From positions 81,311,176 through 81,375,175 of the forward strand of contig NC_092355.1 of assembly GCF_963676685.1 (NCBI RefSeq): a stretch of 64,000 bases of DNA, read 5' to 3'. Below are positions 55,601-64,000 of this stretch, in pieces. The DNA is from Mytilus edulis (lineage: Eukaryota; Mollusca; Bivalvia; Mytilida; Mytilidae). Every line of letters starts with the position of its first letter. The stretch's first letter is position 1. The translations under genes and the position numbers were made by a program. Under the pieces are notes generated by a model that was given only the letters and a program-made list of their open reading frames with translations, searched no databases and was not told where the DNA came from.

Positions 55601-57277
55601 AAGTACAGAGGGAAGGTACAGAACATTGACGTCATCAGGACAAGGTACATAGAAATGAGAGCCCCTGAAGTACAGAGGGAAGGTACAGAACATTGATGTG
55701 ATCAGGACAAGGTACATAGAAATGAGAGCCCCTGAAGTACAGAGGGAAGGTACAGATCATTGACGTCATCAGGAGAGGGTACATAGAAATGAGAGCCCCT
55801 GAAGTACAGAGGGAAGGTACAAAACATTGATGTGATCAGGACAAGGTACATAGAAATGAGACCCCTGATGTACAGAGGGAAGGTACAAAAAATTGATGTG
55901 ATCAGGACAAGGTACATAGAAATGAGAGCCCCTGAGGTACAGAGGGAAGGTACAGAACAGTGATGTGATCAGGACAAGGTACATAGAAATGAGAGCCCCT
56001 GAAGTACAGAGGGAAGGTACAGAACATTGATGTGATCAGGACAAGGTACATAGAAATGAGAGCCCCTGAAGTACAGAGGGAAGGTACAGAACATTGATGT
56101 GATCAGGACAAGGTACATAGAAATGAGAGCCCCTGAAGTACAGAGGGAAGGTACAGAACATTGATGTGATCAGGACAAGGTACATAGAAATGAGAGCCCC
56201 TGAAGTACAGAGGGAAGGTACAGAACATTGACGTCTTCAGGACAAGGTACATAGAAATGAGAGCCCCTGAAGTACAGAGGGAAGGTACAGAACATTGATG
56301 TGATCAGGACAAGGTACATAGAAATGAGAGCCCCTGAAGTACAGAGGGAAGGTACAGAACATTGACGTCATCAGGACAAGGTACATAGAAATGAGAGCCC
56401 TTGAAGTACAGAAGGAAGGTACAAAACATTGATGTGATCAGGACAAGGTACATAGAAATGAGAGCCCCTGAAGTACAGAGGGAAGGTACAGAACATTGAT
56501 GTGATCAGGACAAGGTACATAGAAATGAGAGCCCCTGAAGTACAGAGGGAAGGTACAGAACATTGACGTCATCAGGACAAGGTACATAGAAATGAGAGCC
56601 CCTGAAGTACAGAGGGAAGGTACAGAACATTGATGTGATCAGGACAAGGTACATAGAAATGAGAGCCCCTGAAGTACAGAGGGAAGGTACAGAACATTGA
56701 CGTCATCAGGACAAGGTACATAGAAATGAGAGCCCCTGAAGTACAGAGGGAAGGTACAAAACATTGATGTGATCAGGACAAGGTACATAGAAATGAGAGC
56801 ACCTGAAGTACAGAGGGAAGGTACAGAACATTGACGTCATCAGGACAAGGTACATTGAAATGAGAGCCCCTGAAGAACAGAGGGAAGGTACAGAACATTG
56901 ATGTGATCAGGACAAGGTACATAGAAATGAGAGCCCCTGAAGTACAGAGGGAAGGTACAGAACATTGACGTCATCAGGACAAGGTACATAGAAATGAGAG
57001 CCCCTGAAGTACAGAGGGAAGGTACAAAACATTGATGTGATCAGGACAAGGTACATAGAAATGAGAGCCCCTGAAGTACAGAGGGAAGGTACAGAACATT
57101 GATGTGATCAGGACAAGGTACATAGAAATTAGATCCCCTGAAGTACAGAGGGAAGGTACAGAACATTGACGTCATCAGGACAAGGTACATAGAAATGAGA
57201 GCCCCCTGAAGTACAGAGGGAAGGTACAGAACATTGATGTGATCAGGACAAGGTACATAGAAATGAGACCCCCTAAA
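52692..57277 (+). repeat. Satellite array, 67-bp unit, about 68 copies
   Basis: Consensus unit: GAGAGCCCCTGAAGTACAGA, GGGAAGGTACAGAACATTGA, then CGTCATCAGGACAAGGTACA, TAGAAAT. Two variants are interspersed, one with TTGACGTCATCAGG (perfect CRE-like palindrome TGACGTCA) and one with TTGATGTGATCAGG; each makes up roughly half. Rarer marker mutations (AATTAGATCCCC, ACATTGAAAT, ACACGGTAC) recur at spacings of about 13 and 16 units, showing block duplications. One unit near 54240 is partly deleted. The array fills much of ZF-B intron 3. As 67 is not a multiple of 3, the frames seen here (for example 54057-54378 minus) are periodic artefacts. Confidence 0.95.
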
Positions 57278-58278
57278 GCCACAGTTTTTTAATTTGTTGG
57301 TTTACGGATTTTTCGCATAAAAAAGTCGGGTCGGTCGGTCGGAAAAAAAAAAAAAAAAAATATCTTTCAAAACAGAAAAAATATGCAAAATAAATGTATA
57401 TTTCACCTTACTAACAAAATGTTTGTCTTATCTGCTGTTTTGTCATCATTTCTTAACATTAAATTCGATGAAATATTATTGATCAGTGATCATGAAAATC
57501 GCATGACATCGTTTAATAATTTCCTGTAAAAAAGGGGGGTTGTACGGACAAAGACGAAATTAAATCGTCATTTCACAAACAAGAAAAACAGATTCGCGTA
57601 GCTCTCAATCAATCCCAGAAAACTTGGTGAATAATGATCTTCAAGCACAAAAACTGATAAAGAAAAAAAATATAAAAACGTCGTACAAAAATAAGTTTCA
57701 ACACACGTGTCGAAAAACGTAATACACTCGTCCACTGGAAAAACGACAATATCGGTTTAATCAGTTGTCAGTGCAATCCGGTGTTTATCCCATTGATCGA
57801 TATTTTTTGTTATCTATGAAACAAGAAAATTTCAAATGATTTGATAATATTCAGTACTTTAATTGATGTATTCCACCTGTCCACATTTGGACAAGTCTAT
57901 TTCTCTGAGATGATGCATCTTACGGAGTGATGACAAATAAGGGAAACGAACTTATTTTGTAATTGGTTTTAAACACAATTTCGTTCCGCAAAATTATTTG
58001 CGCAATAGACATTTCAAGGTCAGTTATAATTGATTTGTCTATTTTTAGAAACGTAAATTGGAAGTTTTATTTTTCACAACAGAAAGTGTTATCAACTTTG
58101 TTAATGATTAATGCATTTCATTTCATAATAGAAGAAAATTTTAATTATTTTTCAGGGATAATGCATTTATAAGGGTCGGCGGGAATAAAAAACGTGAAAA
58201 GTCAATTTTATTTTTATTTTGAAAATCGGCAAAATCGGGTCGGCGGATCCGTAAACCAACAAATAAAAAAAACGTGGC
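57278..58278. mobile_element. DNA transposon of 1 kb nested in the satellite
   Basis: Imperfect terminal inverted repeats of about 38 bp: left GCCACAGTTTTTTAATTTGT then TGGTTTACGGAT; right ATCCGTAAACCAACAAATAA then AAAACGTGGC. CTAAA flanks the element on both sides (57273-57277 and 58279-58283). A 3-bp TAA duplication with a slightly different end is an alternative reading. The satellite unit continues in register on the right. GTCGGTCGG and poly-A follow the left end. There is no transposase frame; the 69-codon frame at 57963 is not recognisable. Confidence 0.75.
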
Positions 58279-58345
58279 CTAAAGTACAGGGTGAAGGTAC
58301 AGAAAATTGGCGTCATCAGAACAAAGTACATAGAAAACTTTGAAA
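58279..58345 (+). repeat. Last, diverged satellite unit
   Basis: CTAAAGTACAGGGTGAAGGT, ACAGAAAATTGGCGTCATCA then GAACAAAGTACATAGAAA is one satellite unit cut off from the main array by the 1-kb insertion. It is more diverged than the inner units. Confidence 0.85.
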
Positions 58346-58412
58346 GAAAAAATAGCTTGTAATACTGATCTTTTCAGCCATTTACATGGCCTTTAAACAA
58401 TTTTAGATTTGA

Positions 58413-58446
58413 GCGTCACCGATGAGACAAAAAGCACATCTGGTGT
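58413..58446 (+). mobile_element. Retrozyme fragment with deleted hammerhead
   Basis: GCGTCACCGATGAGACAAAA and AGCACATCTGGTGT match the hammerheads above, but the stem II loop and GAAA are gone and the core has one change (CCGATGA). Retrozyme body text follows (AAATTTCAATCCTGGTAACT). Inactive. Confidence 0.6.
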
Positions 58447-58507
58447 AAAGGTAAAATTTCAATCCTGGTAACTATTATGAGTTTATTGATAACTTATCTC
58501 TTATGTA

Positions 58508-58730
58508 TACTGTAAACCAACTTATTTTTCGCGTATACTTTATTTCGTGTTTTATCCTTTCTTGAACACTTTGTGGCTATTCAATTTCACAATTTTCTGA
58601 TACTTGATGAAGTTTGATAAGGAAAGATCCAAGGTTTTCATATTCGCGCAGATTTATATATTCGCGTTATTTTTCTTCTCGCGAAAGTCGTGAAAATAAA
58701 TCGCTTGTGAAAATAAGTTGGTTTACAGTA
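58508..58730. mobile_element. MITE of 223 bp with TACTGTAAACC ends
   Basis: The terminal inverted repeat TACTGTAAACCAACTTATTT pairs with AAATAAGTTGGTTTACAGTA, with TA on both outer sides (58506-58507 and 58731-58732). The interior has TTCGCG and CGCGAAA inverted motifs. The TA duplication fits a Tc1/mariner-type mover. Noncoding. Confidence 0.7.
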
Positions 58731-58732
58731 TA

Positions 58733-59219
58733 TTGTTTTCATGATAATAGCCAAATAAACCAAAAATTGTCAATAATTACCACTAGAGGCCACAGCTCTA
58801 TCATAGGGTACTCCAATATTATCAAATAATTACAAGCAAGAAGGGTTTATCATACTGATCATTTCACCAGTTTACATTGATTATGTATCTCATATAGGTT
58901 TTTCATATGAGTTTTGAACAGCGGTATACTACTGTTGCCTTTATTTAGGTGGTTAATAGCCAAAAAAAACAAAAAAATTAAAAAATGGACAGGGGTTGCA
59001 ACTCTGGCATTGGTACTTGGATATAAATGAAACTGAGGAAGCCAGAAGAGTTCATTATATGGATCATTTAGCAATTTATGTTGATTACCTCTCTCTTAAC
59101 AATTTTGAAGATAAAAGCAAAAAAAAAATTTAAGGGGAAACAACTCCACCATCGGTAATTGGATTCGATGAAGCTCTTCATGCAAGTAGAACTGACCATG
59201 TTGGTCATTTGTAAGTAAC
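58733..59219. other. ZF-B intron 3, no gene seen
   Basis: AT-rich intron DNA. Confidence 0.35.
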
Positions 59220-59475
59220 AGCTTTTTCCGTATCCTATTATACATTTGACCCTTATGTCCTATATTTAGCAACAGTGGCCATGTTTATTGGTTGGCTAAC
59301 AAAATCAAAACAAGATTTAAAATAGAAAACTTTAATATAATTGTGGCCAAGTTTGAGCCAAATCAGTTTAGTAGTTTCAGAACAAAAGACTTATTAAAAA
59401 ATTTACAACAAAAATTGACAAATGGCATGTGAAGGCAATAGCTCACAATGCCCTTGTGGCCAGGTGAGCTACATG
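59220..59475 (-). repeat. Dispersed repeat ending GGCCAGGTGAGCTAC
   Basis: On the minus strand it begins GTAGCTCACCTGGCC, like the start of 31181-32452. It continues with related but shorter text (GTGGCCAAGTTTGAGCCAAA on the plus strand). It is a member of the AGCTCACC superfamily. Confidence 0.55.
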
Positions 59476-59804
59476 TAAGAACATGATGCTGAAAATGAAT
59501 TCACTGCTCCTTTGTCCAATTGAAAACCAAATTTCATTGAAATCAGACTATTTAAAGATTTTTGTGCCCATCTGAATCAAAATAGATATTATAAATTCAT
59601 GTTTTAAACGGAGACAATGCGGACAATCAGATCCCCAAAACTGTCAATTATTCCTTATGTCACAAGGAACTAGAATATATGGTTTAGGATGGGTTTTTGA
59701 GATATGAAGTTATATTTAAAATCTAGGATGGGGTTGACCCCCCTCATACCGTATCATACCCTCTTTCAGGTTAATAAATCACTTCATACGGAACAAGAAT
59801 AAAT

Positions 59805-59905
59805 ATGGTTAAGGGGTGGGGATCTCATAAGGTTTTGAGATATACAACACATATGGTTAAGGGGTGGGGGATCTCATAAGGTTTTAAGATATACAACACG
59901 TACAG
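59805..59905 (+). repeat. Two tandem copies of about 55 bp
   Basis: TATGGTTAAGGGGTGGGG, ATCTCATAAGGTTTT and AGATATACAACAC occur twice in succession. Confidence 0.75.
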
Positions 59906-59931
59906 TTAGATTCTATGTATTTTATCTTTAC

Positions 59932-60042
59932 CTTTAGGATGTTCAGGGAAGCTGAGCTGTGGTTTACATAACATGTGTAATGTTAGAAGAGCCTTGTATT
60001 TCTTTCTGAGTTCCAAGATAATATTCTTCATCTCATTGGTAC
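59932..60042 (-). CDS. ZF-B exon 3
   Basis: A 111-bp phase 1-1 exon on the minus strand, from ATTTTATAG/GTACC to CCTAAAG/GTAAAG. It reads GTNEMKNIILELRKKYKALL, then TLHMLCKPQLSFPEHPK. It aligns with the first half of ZF-A exon 3 and lacks the LAVCTS duplication found there. A copy of its 5' border (TCATCTCATTGGTACCTA and the following 40 bases) is repeated at about 60085-60140, a small local duplication in the intron. Confidence 0.78.
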
Positions 60043-60142
60043 CTATAAAATATATACAAACAATATGTAAATAAAAGGATAGCGTTCATCTCATTGGTAC
60101 CTACAAAATATATACAAACAATATGTATATAAAAGGAGACTG

Positions 60143-60716
60143 TTCAAATGTCTCCAGCCTGGAACTAAAATTTTCAGAATAAAATAAGGCAATTAAAAAA
60201 TGGCACGGCACTGAAATTTGAAATTGACCACGGTAAAACACAATTACAACTATGATTAAATTTGATTTTAATATGACGCGCATCTTACACTTTGTAAACA
60301 ACACTGTGATAAAATTCTCAATATATCTATACTTAGCGCAGACTCAGAGATATAAATAATAATGGCTGTTACAATATACTCCCATCTAAATCTACATGTA
60401 TTGGAACCTATTTGCAGACCCTTTGAAGATTTTATAGTTTTTAAAAGTGCATTTAGAAAAAGACACAAATAACTGTTATTCTTATTCGGATGCATAATAA
60501 AAAGAAGTAATGCACAAGAGCTCGGAGAAATCAACAAAATAAAGAGATAAAATAAAATTTCGCGAAAGTCTTAATTCTTTTTTGCACATTTAAGTCATTT
60601 TAAAAAATTACGTCAAACATTAGATCATGTATTGTGAATTAATTGTACCTTTATTATATTATGTATTGTTCTCTGCTATCTATTGTTTTGTCACATTGTA
60701 TATACTTGTTTATGTA
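60143..60716. other. ZF-B intron 2, no gene seen
   Basis: AT-rich. Minus frames at 60101-60537 have no recognisable content. Confidence 0.35.
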
Positions 60717-61304
60717 CAGTGGAGTACCCGGTGTCCGCGCGGCCGGTGATACCGCGCATTAGCTGATTTCATTATATCAACACTCAAACGCAAATAAAAT
60801 TGTTCTTGTTATTGTTTTAGCATTCCCAAGGGATAAAAAGAATAAAATTGAAGAGTTCCAGATTAAAATAATAACTACAATCCTGTGATCTTCAATATTT
60901 GGCCAATGTCCATTAAAAAAAATAAAGCATCAGATAAAATTTGTTTTACTGAAGTCAAATTTTTATCAGATTGAAATAATTTTTGCTCTGCATCCTTGGC
61001 AGTGTGCTTGGTTTGATTTAGCTACCTAACGTAGCAGCAAATCTTTCCTCTATTCAAAATAAGCTATTTTTGGAAGGCATGTGCGAAATCACCGGACATT
61101 GGAGGAACTCTCAGAACAGGGGTTTCCCCAATTTTGGACACACATTACACAAAATCTTGAGGGTGAAACTCTACAAACTAATAATTTTATGAAATAAAAG
61201 TATGTTATGAATGTATTCACACAATATTATCCAATTATTGGTTTTATCAGTCGAATGAAGTGAAGTCATAAGTCTTAAGTGCGCGGATACACCGGACTGC
61301 ACCG
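60717..61304. mobile_element. Non-autonomous DNA transposon, 588 bp, TA-flanked
   Basis: The left end CAGTGGAGTACCCGGTGTCC matches the reverse complement of the right end (CGGTGCAGTCCGGTGTATCC) with a few mismatches. TA lies outside both ends (60715-60716 and 61305-61306). A third internal piece, TCACCGGACATTGGAGG, is near 61090. CAGTG-like ends and TA duplication point to Tc1/mariner. No ORF. Confidence 0.65.
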
Positions 61305-61812
61305 TATTGCCATAGCATATTATTTATGCTTTCGCAAATAAAATATTCATGCATTCATTCATTCAAACAAATAAAACTGCTAAAGTTGAAAGTTTTCTGT
61401 GAAGTGAACCATCAAAATTTGTTATGATATTGTATTAAATTTAAAACTGATTTTTGAGGTAGGTTTTGTTTTGTTTTGTGTTCTATCGCATTATTTGCAT
61501 ATTTACTGATTCAGCAAGTCAACATGGCGGCTCATTAGTTATGAAATGTCAACTTTGGATTTCACAGAAGCTTACGTGAAAAACATGTAAATTAAAAATT
61601 GGCAAATGTTGGGTTTGAGAATAAGAAGATTTAAAAAGTTTGTTTAGCGGTTATTCACAAAATTACCCATGCAAAATTAGGATTTATTAAGATATTTGAG
61701 CTTTATCTAACAGGTAGTAAAAAAGATCAGCCAGACACACACCAAACCAACCCTCGCTTTAGTATTTTAATGACTGTATTTGTCCTATTAGAATCGAAAT
61801 AGTTCATGGAAA

Positions 61813-61940
61813 CCATAGATTGTTGGAAATTTACACATGGCCTGGGCCGTGATATTCGTTACTTTTATCCCTAGCTAATGCTCAGGATGAAATTCCAATA
61901 TCACGGCCCAGGCCATGTGTAAATTTCCAACAATCTATGG
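61813..61940. mobile_element. Hairpin with 44-bp perfect arms
   Basis: 61813-61856 and 61897-61940 are exact reverse complements, separated by 40 bp. The arms contain CACATGGCCTGGGCCGTGAT. Perfect identity implies a young insertion or ongoing arm conversion. No coding content; probably a fold-back MITE. Confidence 0.7.
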
Positions 61941-62302
61941 CTCTATGAATTATTTCTTAATTAAACCTGTCAAGGTTTTAGACATTTAAGAGCGATTACA
62001 AGAAAAAATAAAGAAAATACAGTTCAAAGGGCAATAACTCTAACAATAAAATTATTATGGCGCTAAAATTGGAACTTGACGAGGTAGTACTGAATCACAA
62101 CTATAATATACATTTTGTAGTAATATGTAAACTTTTGCATGTGCAATAATAGCCTTAAGTCAGAGACTTTTATTTGCCCTCTGGAACATTAAGGACAATT
62201 TAGCAGTAGAAAATCCAGATTTGTCCTCAAATTTATAAATTTGCGGGAAAATATCCATATCCATTTAGCCTTAATACTCAATAAATGGGAGTCTAAGGCT
62301 AA

Positions 62303-62513
62303 TACTGTAAATTCAGAAATTATTGCACGGTTTTTATTAATATTGCGAAAAATGCGATAGAGTTGTAAACACAATAATTAAAACTCGTATTTTGTAATAT
62401 TAACTAAATTAAGCAGGAATTTTCTCAAAACCGAAAAAATAAAAATCGCATCTGAGTTTAAAGTGGCAAAATCGCAATAATAAATGCACGCAATAATTTC
62501 TGAATTTTCAGTC
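62303..62513. mobile_element. MITE with ATTCAGAAATTATTGC ends
   Basis: The left end TACTGTAAATTCAGAAATTA then TTGC pairs with the right end GCAATAATTTCTGAATTTTC then AGTC. AT-rich noncoding interior with GCGAAAAATGCG and ATCGCA motifs. The target duplication is not clear. Confidence 0.6.
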
Positions 62514-62604
62514 CCAGGGCAAATATGGAAAATGTCATGTTATATCTGTAAATAAAGTATATTAAGATTTGTAGTGCCCATAGTGACACAATGACAACAA
62601 TAAC

Positions 62605-63310
62605 AACTAGAGGCTCTAAAGAGCCTGTGTCGCTCACCTTGGTATATGTGAATATTAAACAATAGACATAGATGGATTCATGACAAAATTGTGTTTTGGA
62701 GATGGTGATGTGTTTGTAGATCTTACTTCACTAAACATTATTGCTGCTTACAATTATCTCTATCTATAACAGTAGTTTCTGTGGAAAATGTTATTGAAAA
62801 TCTACAAGTTTTATGAAAATTGACTATGAAGGGCAATAACTTCTTAGGGGGTCAATTGGTCATGTTGACTTATTTCTTGTTCTTACTTTGCTGTACATTA
62901 TTGCTGTTTACAGTTTATCTCTATCTATAATAATATTCAAGATAGTAACAAAAAAACAGCAAAATGTCCTCAAAATTACCATACAGGGGCAGCAACCTAA
63001 CAAGGCAGATAGATCATCACCTGATCAACAATTTTACTTCCTGTCAGATTTGCTCTTAATGCTTTGGTTTTTGAGTTATAAGCCAAGAACTGCATTTTAC
63101 CCCCCATGTTCTATTTTTAGCCATGGTGGCCATCTTGGTTTGTTGGCCAAGTTACAGGACACAATTTTTAAACCAGTTACCCCATAGTGATTTCTGCCAA
63201 GTTTGGTTTTATTTGGCAAAGTTGTTTCATCAGAGAAGATTTTTCTAAAAGATTACTAAGATTTACGAAAAATGGTTAAAAATTGACTATAAAGGGCAAT
63301 AACTCCTAAA
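62605..63310 (-). repeat. AGCTCACC...CTCTAGTT repeat, reverse copy
   Basis: It starts AACTAGAGGCTCTAAAGAGC on the plus strand, the reverse complement of the end of 31181-32452. It runs through the GGCAATAACTTC and GGGGCAGCAACC blocks. The 99-codon frame at 62888-63187 is part of this repeat, not a gene. Confidence 0.8.
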
Positions 63311-63378
63311 GTGGTCAACATCATTATCTATCGAGGCAAGGCAGATCAAATGGGCAGTTGGATACATCACATTCTTAC
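63311..63378 (-). pseudogene. Partial duplicate of ZF-B exon 2
   Basis: ACATCATTATCTATCGAGGC, then AAGGCAGATCAAATGGGCAG, TTGGATACATCACATTC repeats the exon 2 sequence of 63390-63441 at a 72-bp offset, with a few changes. It lies inside the intron, directly after the exon 2 donor. It encodes YPTAHLICLASIDN-like text on the minus strand but has lost its ends, so it is probably not spliced. Confidence 0.65.
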
Positions 63379-63457
63379 CTTCACAGACCACATCATTATC
63401 TATCCAGGCAAGGCAGATCACATGGGCAGTTGGGTACATCACATTAAACTCCAACAC
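63379..63457 (-). CDS. ZF-B exon 2: conserved N-terminal module
   Basis: A 79-bp exon on the minus strand, from TATCACAG/GTGTTGG to TGTGAAG/GTAAGA, phase 0 in and phase 1 out. It encodes VLEFNVMYPTAHVICLAW, then IDNDVVCE. Length, phases and most residues equal ZF-A exon 2. Differences at several codon third positions show that selection kept the protein. Confidence 0.85.
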
Positions 63458-63980
63458 CTGTGATAAAATACATTTTTTTTCAATAATTGAAAAGTCACTA
63501 TGAAATTAATAGTACACATTTAGCATTAACTTCCCCTGTTTGAAACCATTTTTTATATGATCTAATTGGTTCAAAATCCAATCCATCTATACATGCTATA
63601 TTGACCACCAATGACCAGTACTGACCAGTTAAAAACAAATATTGACCACCGACTTCATTTCTTCATAAAAGTACATTTATTGTAAGACTAATTGCATAGT
63701 CTTGGATTTATAATAAGTACTTAAAGAGGGAAGTTATTTCAAAAGGGGCTTTTCCAGGACAAAATATCTGACAGTGGGATCATACCCTATTTATTTTAAT
63801 TTATCTAAGATAGATAAAGGTAATTTTCATTATTTTGTATCTATTATCATGATAAAATGGATCAAATCCAAAACAGTTAAAATTTTAGAGGTTGTCCTGT
63901 ATGTACCCCTTATTTTTCATTACATTGAGAGATAACCCTGAGAGTTTCAATTAAGTTTGTAAACCAGTACATTGTATTAC
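63458..63980. other. ZF-B intron 1, no gene seen
   Basis: AT-rich intron DNA; nothing recognised. Confidence 0.35.
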
Positions 63981-64000
63981 CTTTTCCCTAAAGTCATCCC
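63981..64000 (-). CDS. ZF-B exon 1, partial, cut by the window edge
   Basis: The last 20 bases on the minus strand encode the end of a tryptophan codon and then D-D-F-R-E-K, before GTAATAC. They match the end of ZF-A exon 1 (W-D-G-L-K-K-K) in phase and position. The start codon lies outside the window. Confidence 0.6.

Noticed and set aside
54057-55984. Frames of 71-84 codons on the minus strand of the satellite
   Set aside because: The 67-bp unit is not a multiple of 3, so these frames cycle through all three phases and are periodic artefacts.
52692-57277. CRISPR-like regular repeat array
   Set aside because: Units are contiguous 67-bp satellite monomers with no unique spacers; eukaryotic context.
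1-64000. tRNA, rRNA, snRNA or 5S genes
   Set aside because: No A/B-box pair, cloverleaf or rRNA core sequence was recognised on either strand by eye; a tRNAscan/Infernal run would be decisive.

Overview
The window is eukaryotic nuclear DNA, AT-rich and full of repeats. It most likely comes from a marine mussel of the Mytilus type. The best evidence is a tandem array of solitary, intronless histone H1 genes whose 191-residue product looks like Mytilus H1, with canonical histone 3' stem-loops and no core-histone genes between copies. Several dispersed repeats and hammerhead-ribozyme retrozymes that I recognise from bivalve genomes support this. The species call rests on recognition, not on a search.

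Layout. 1-16740: H1 array with one 3' fragment and four complete H1 genes in the same orientation, spaced 3695, 3694, 3691 and 3537 bp apart by their stop codons. Each complete copy has a TATA box, an H4-box-like element and a 3' stem-loop. The right edge of the array is broken by a dispersed repeat and a 5'-truncated non-LTR retrotransposon (about 17056-18530). 18530-24170: repeats only, including two MITEs, a hammerhead-like motif and minisatellites.

24176-36766 (+) and 64000-40885 (-) hold two paralogous multi-exon C2H2 zinc-finger genes, here called ZF-A and ZF-B, arranged tail to tail. I assembled them by joining reading frames across GT/AG sites. All frames and phases agree: the first intron is phase 0 and every later one phase 1. 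ZF-A is complete from its ATG in six coding exons (1177 codons plus stop). It has two zinc-finger exons made by exon duplication. ZF-B runs off the right end of the window. It has a much longer repetitive linker exon and one 13-finger exon, and a decayed finger exon lies in its last intron. The proteins are predicted nuclear DNA-binding factors of a lineage-specific family. Their shared N-terminal module of about 65 residues is not one I can name.

Introns and the intergenic gap carry many mobile elements: a dimer-like retrozyme with an intact hammerhead (30811-31180), two further hammerheads (40072-40115 minus, 42650-42693 plus), a fold-back element with a perfect 8-bp target duplication (38499-39098), a two-copy PIF/Harbinger-like MITE family with TAA duplications (21320-21602 and 45246-45525), and a satellite of about 68 units of 67 bp (52692-57277). 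About half of the satellite units contain the palindrome TGACGTCA, and a 1-kb transposon is nested in its distal end. Nothing prokaryotic (operons, CRISPR, RBS) is present.
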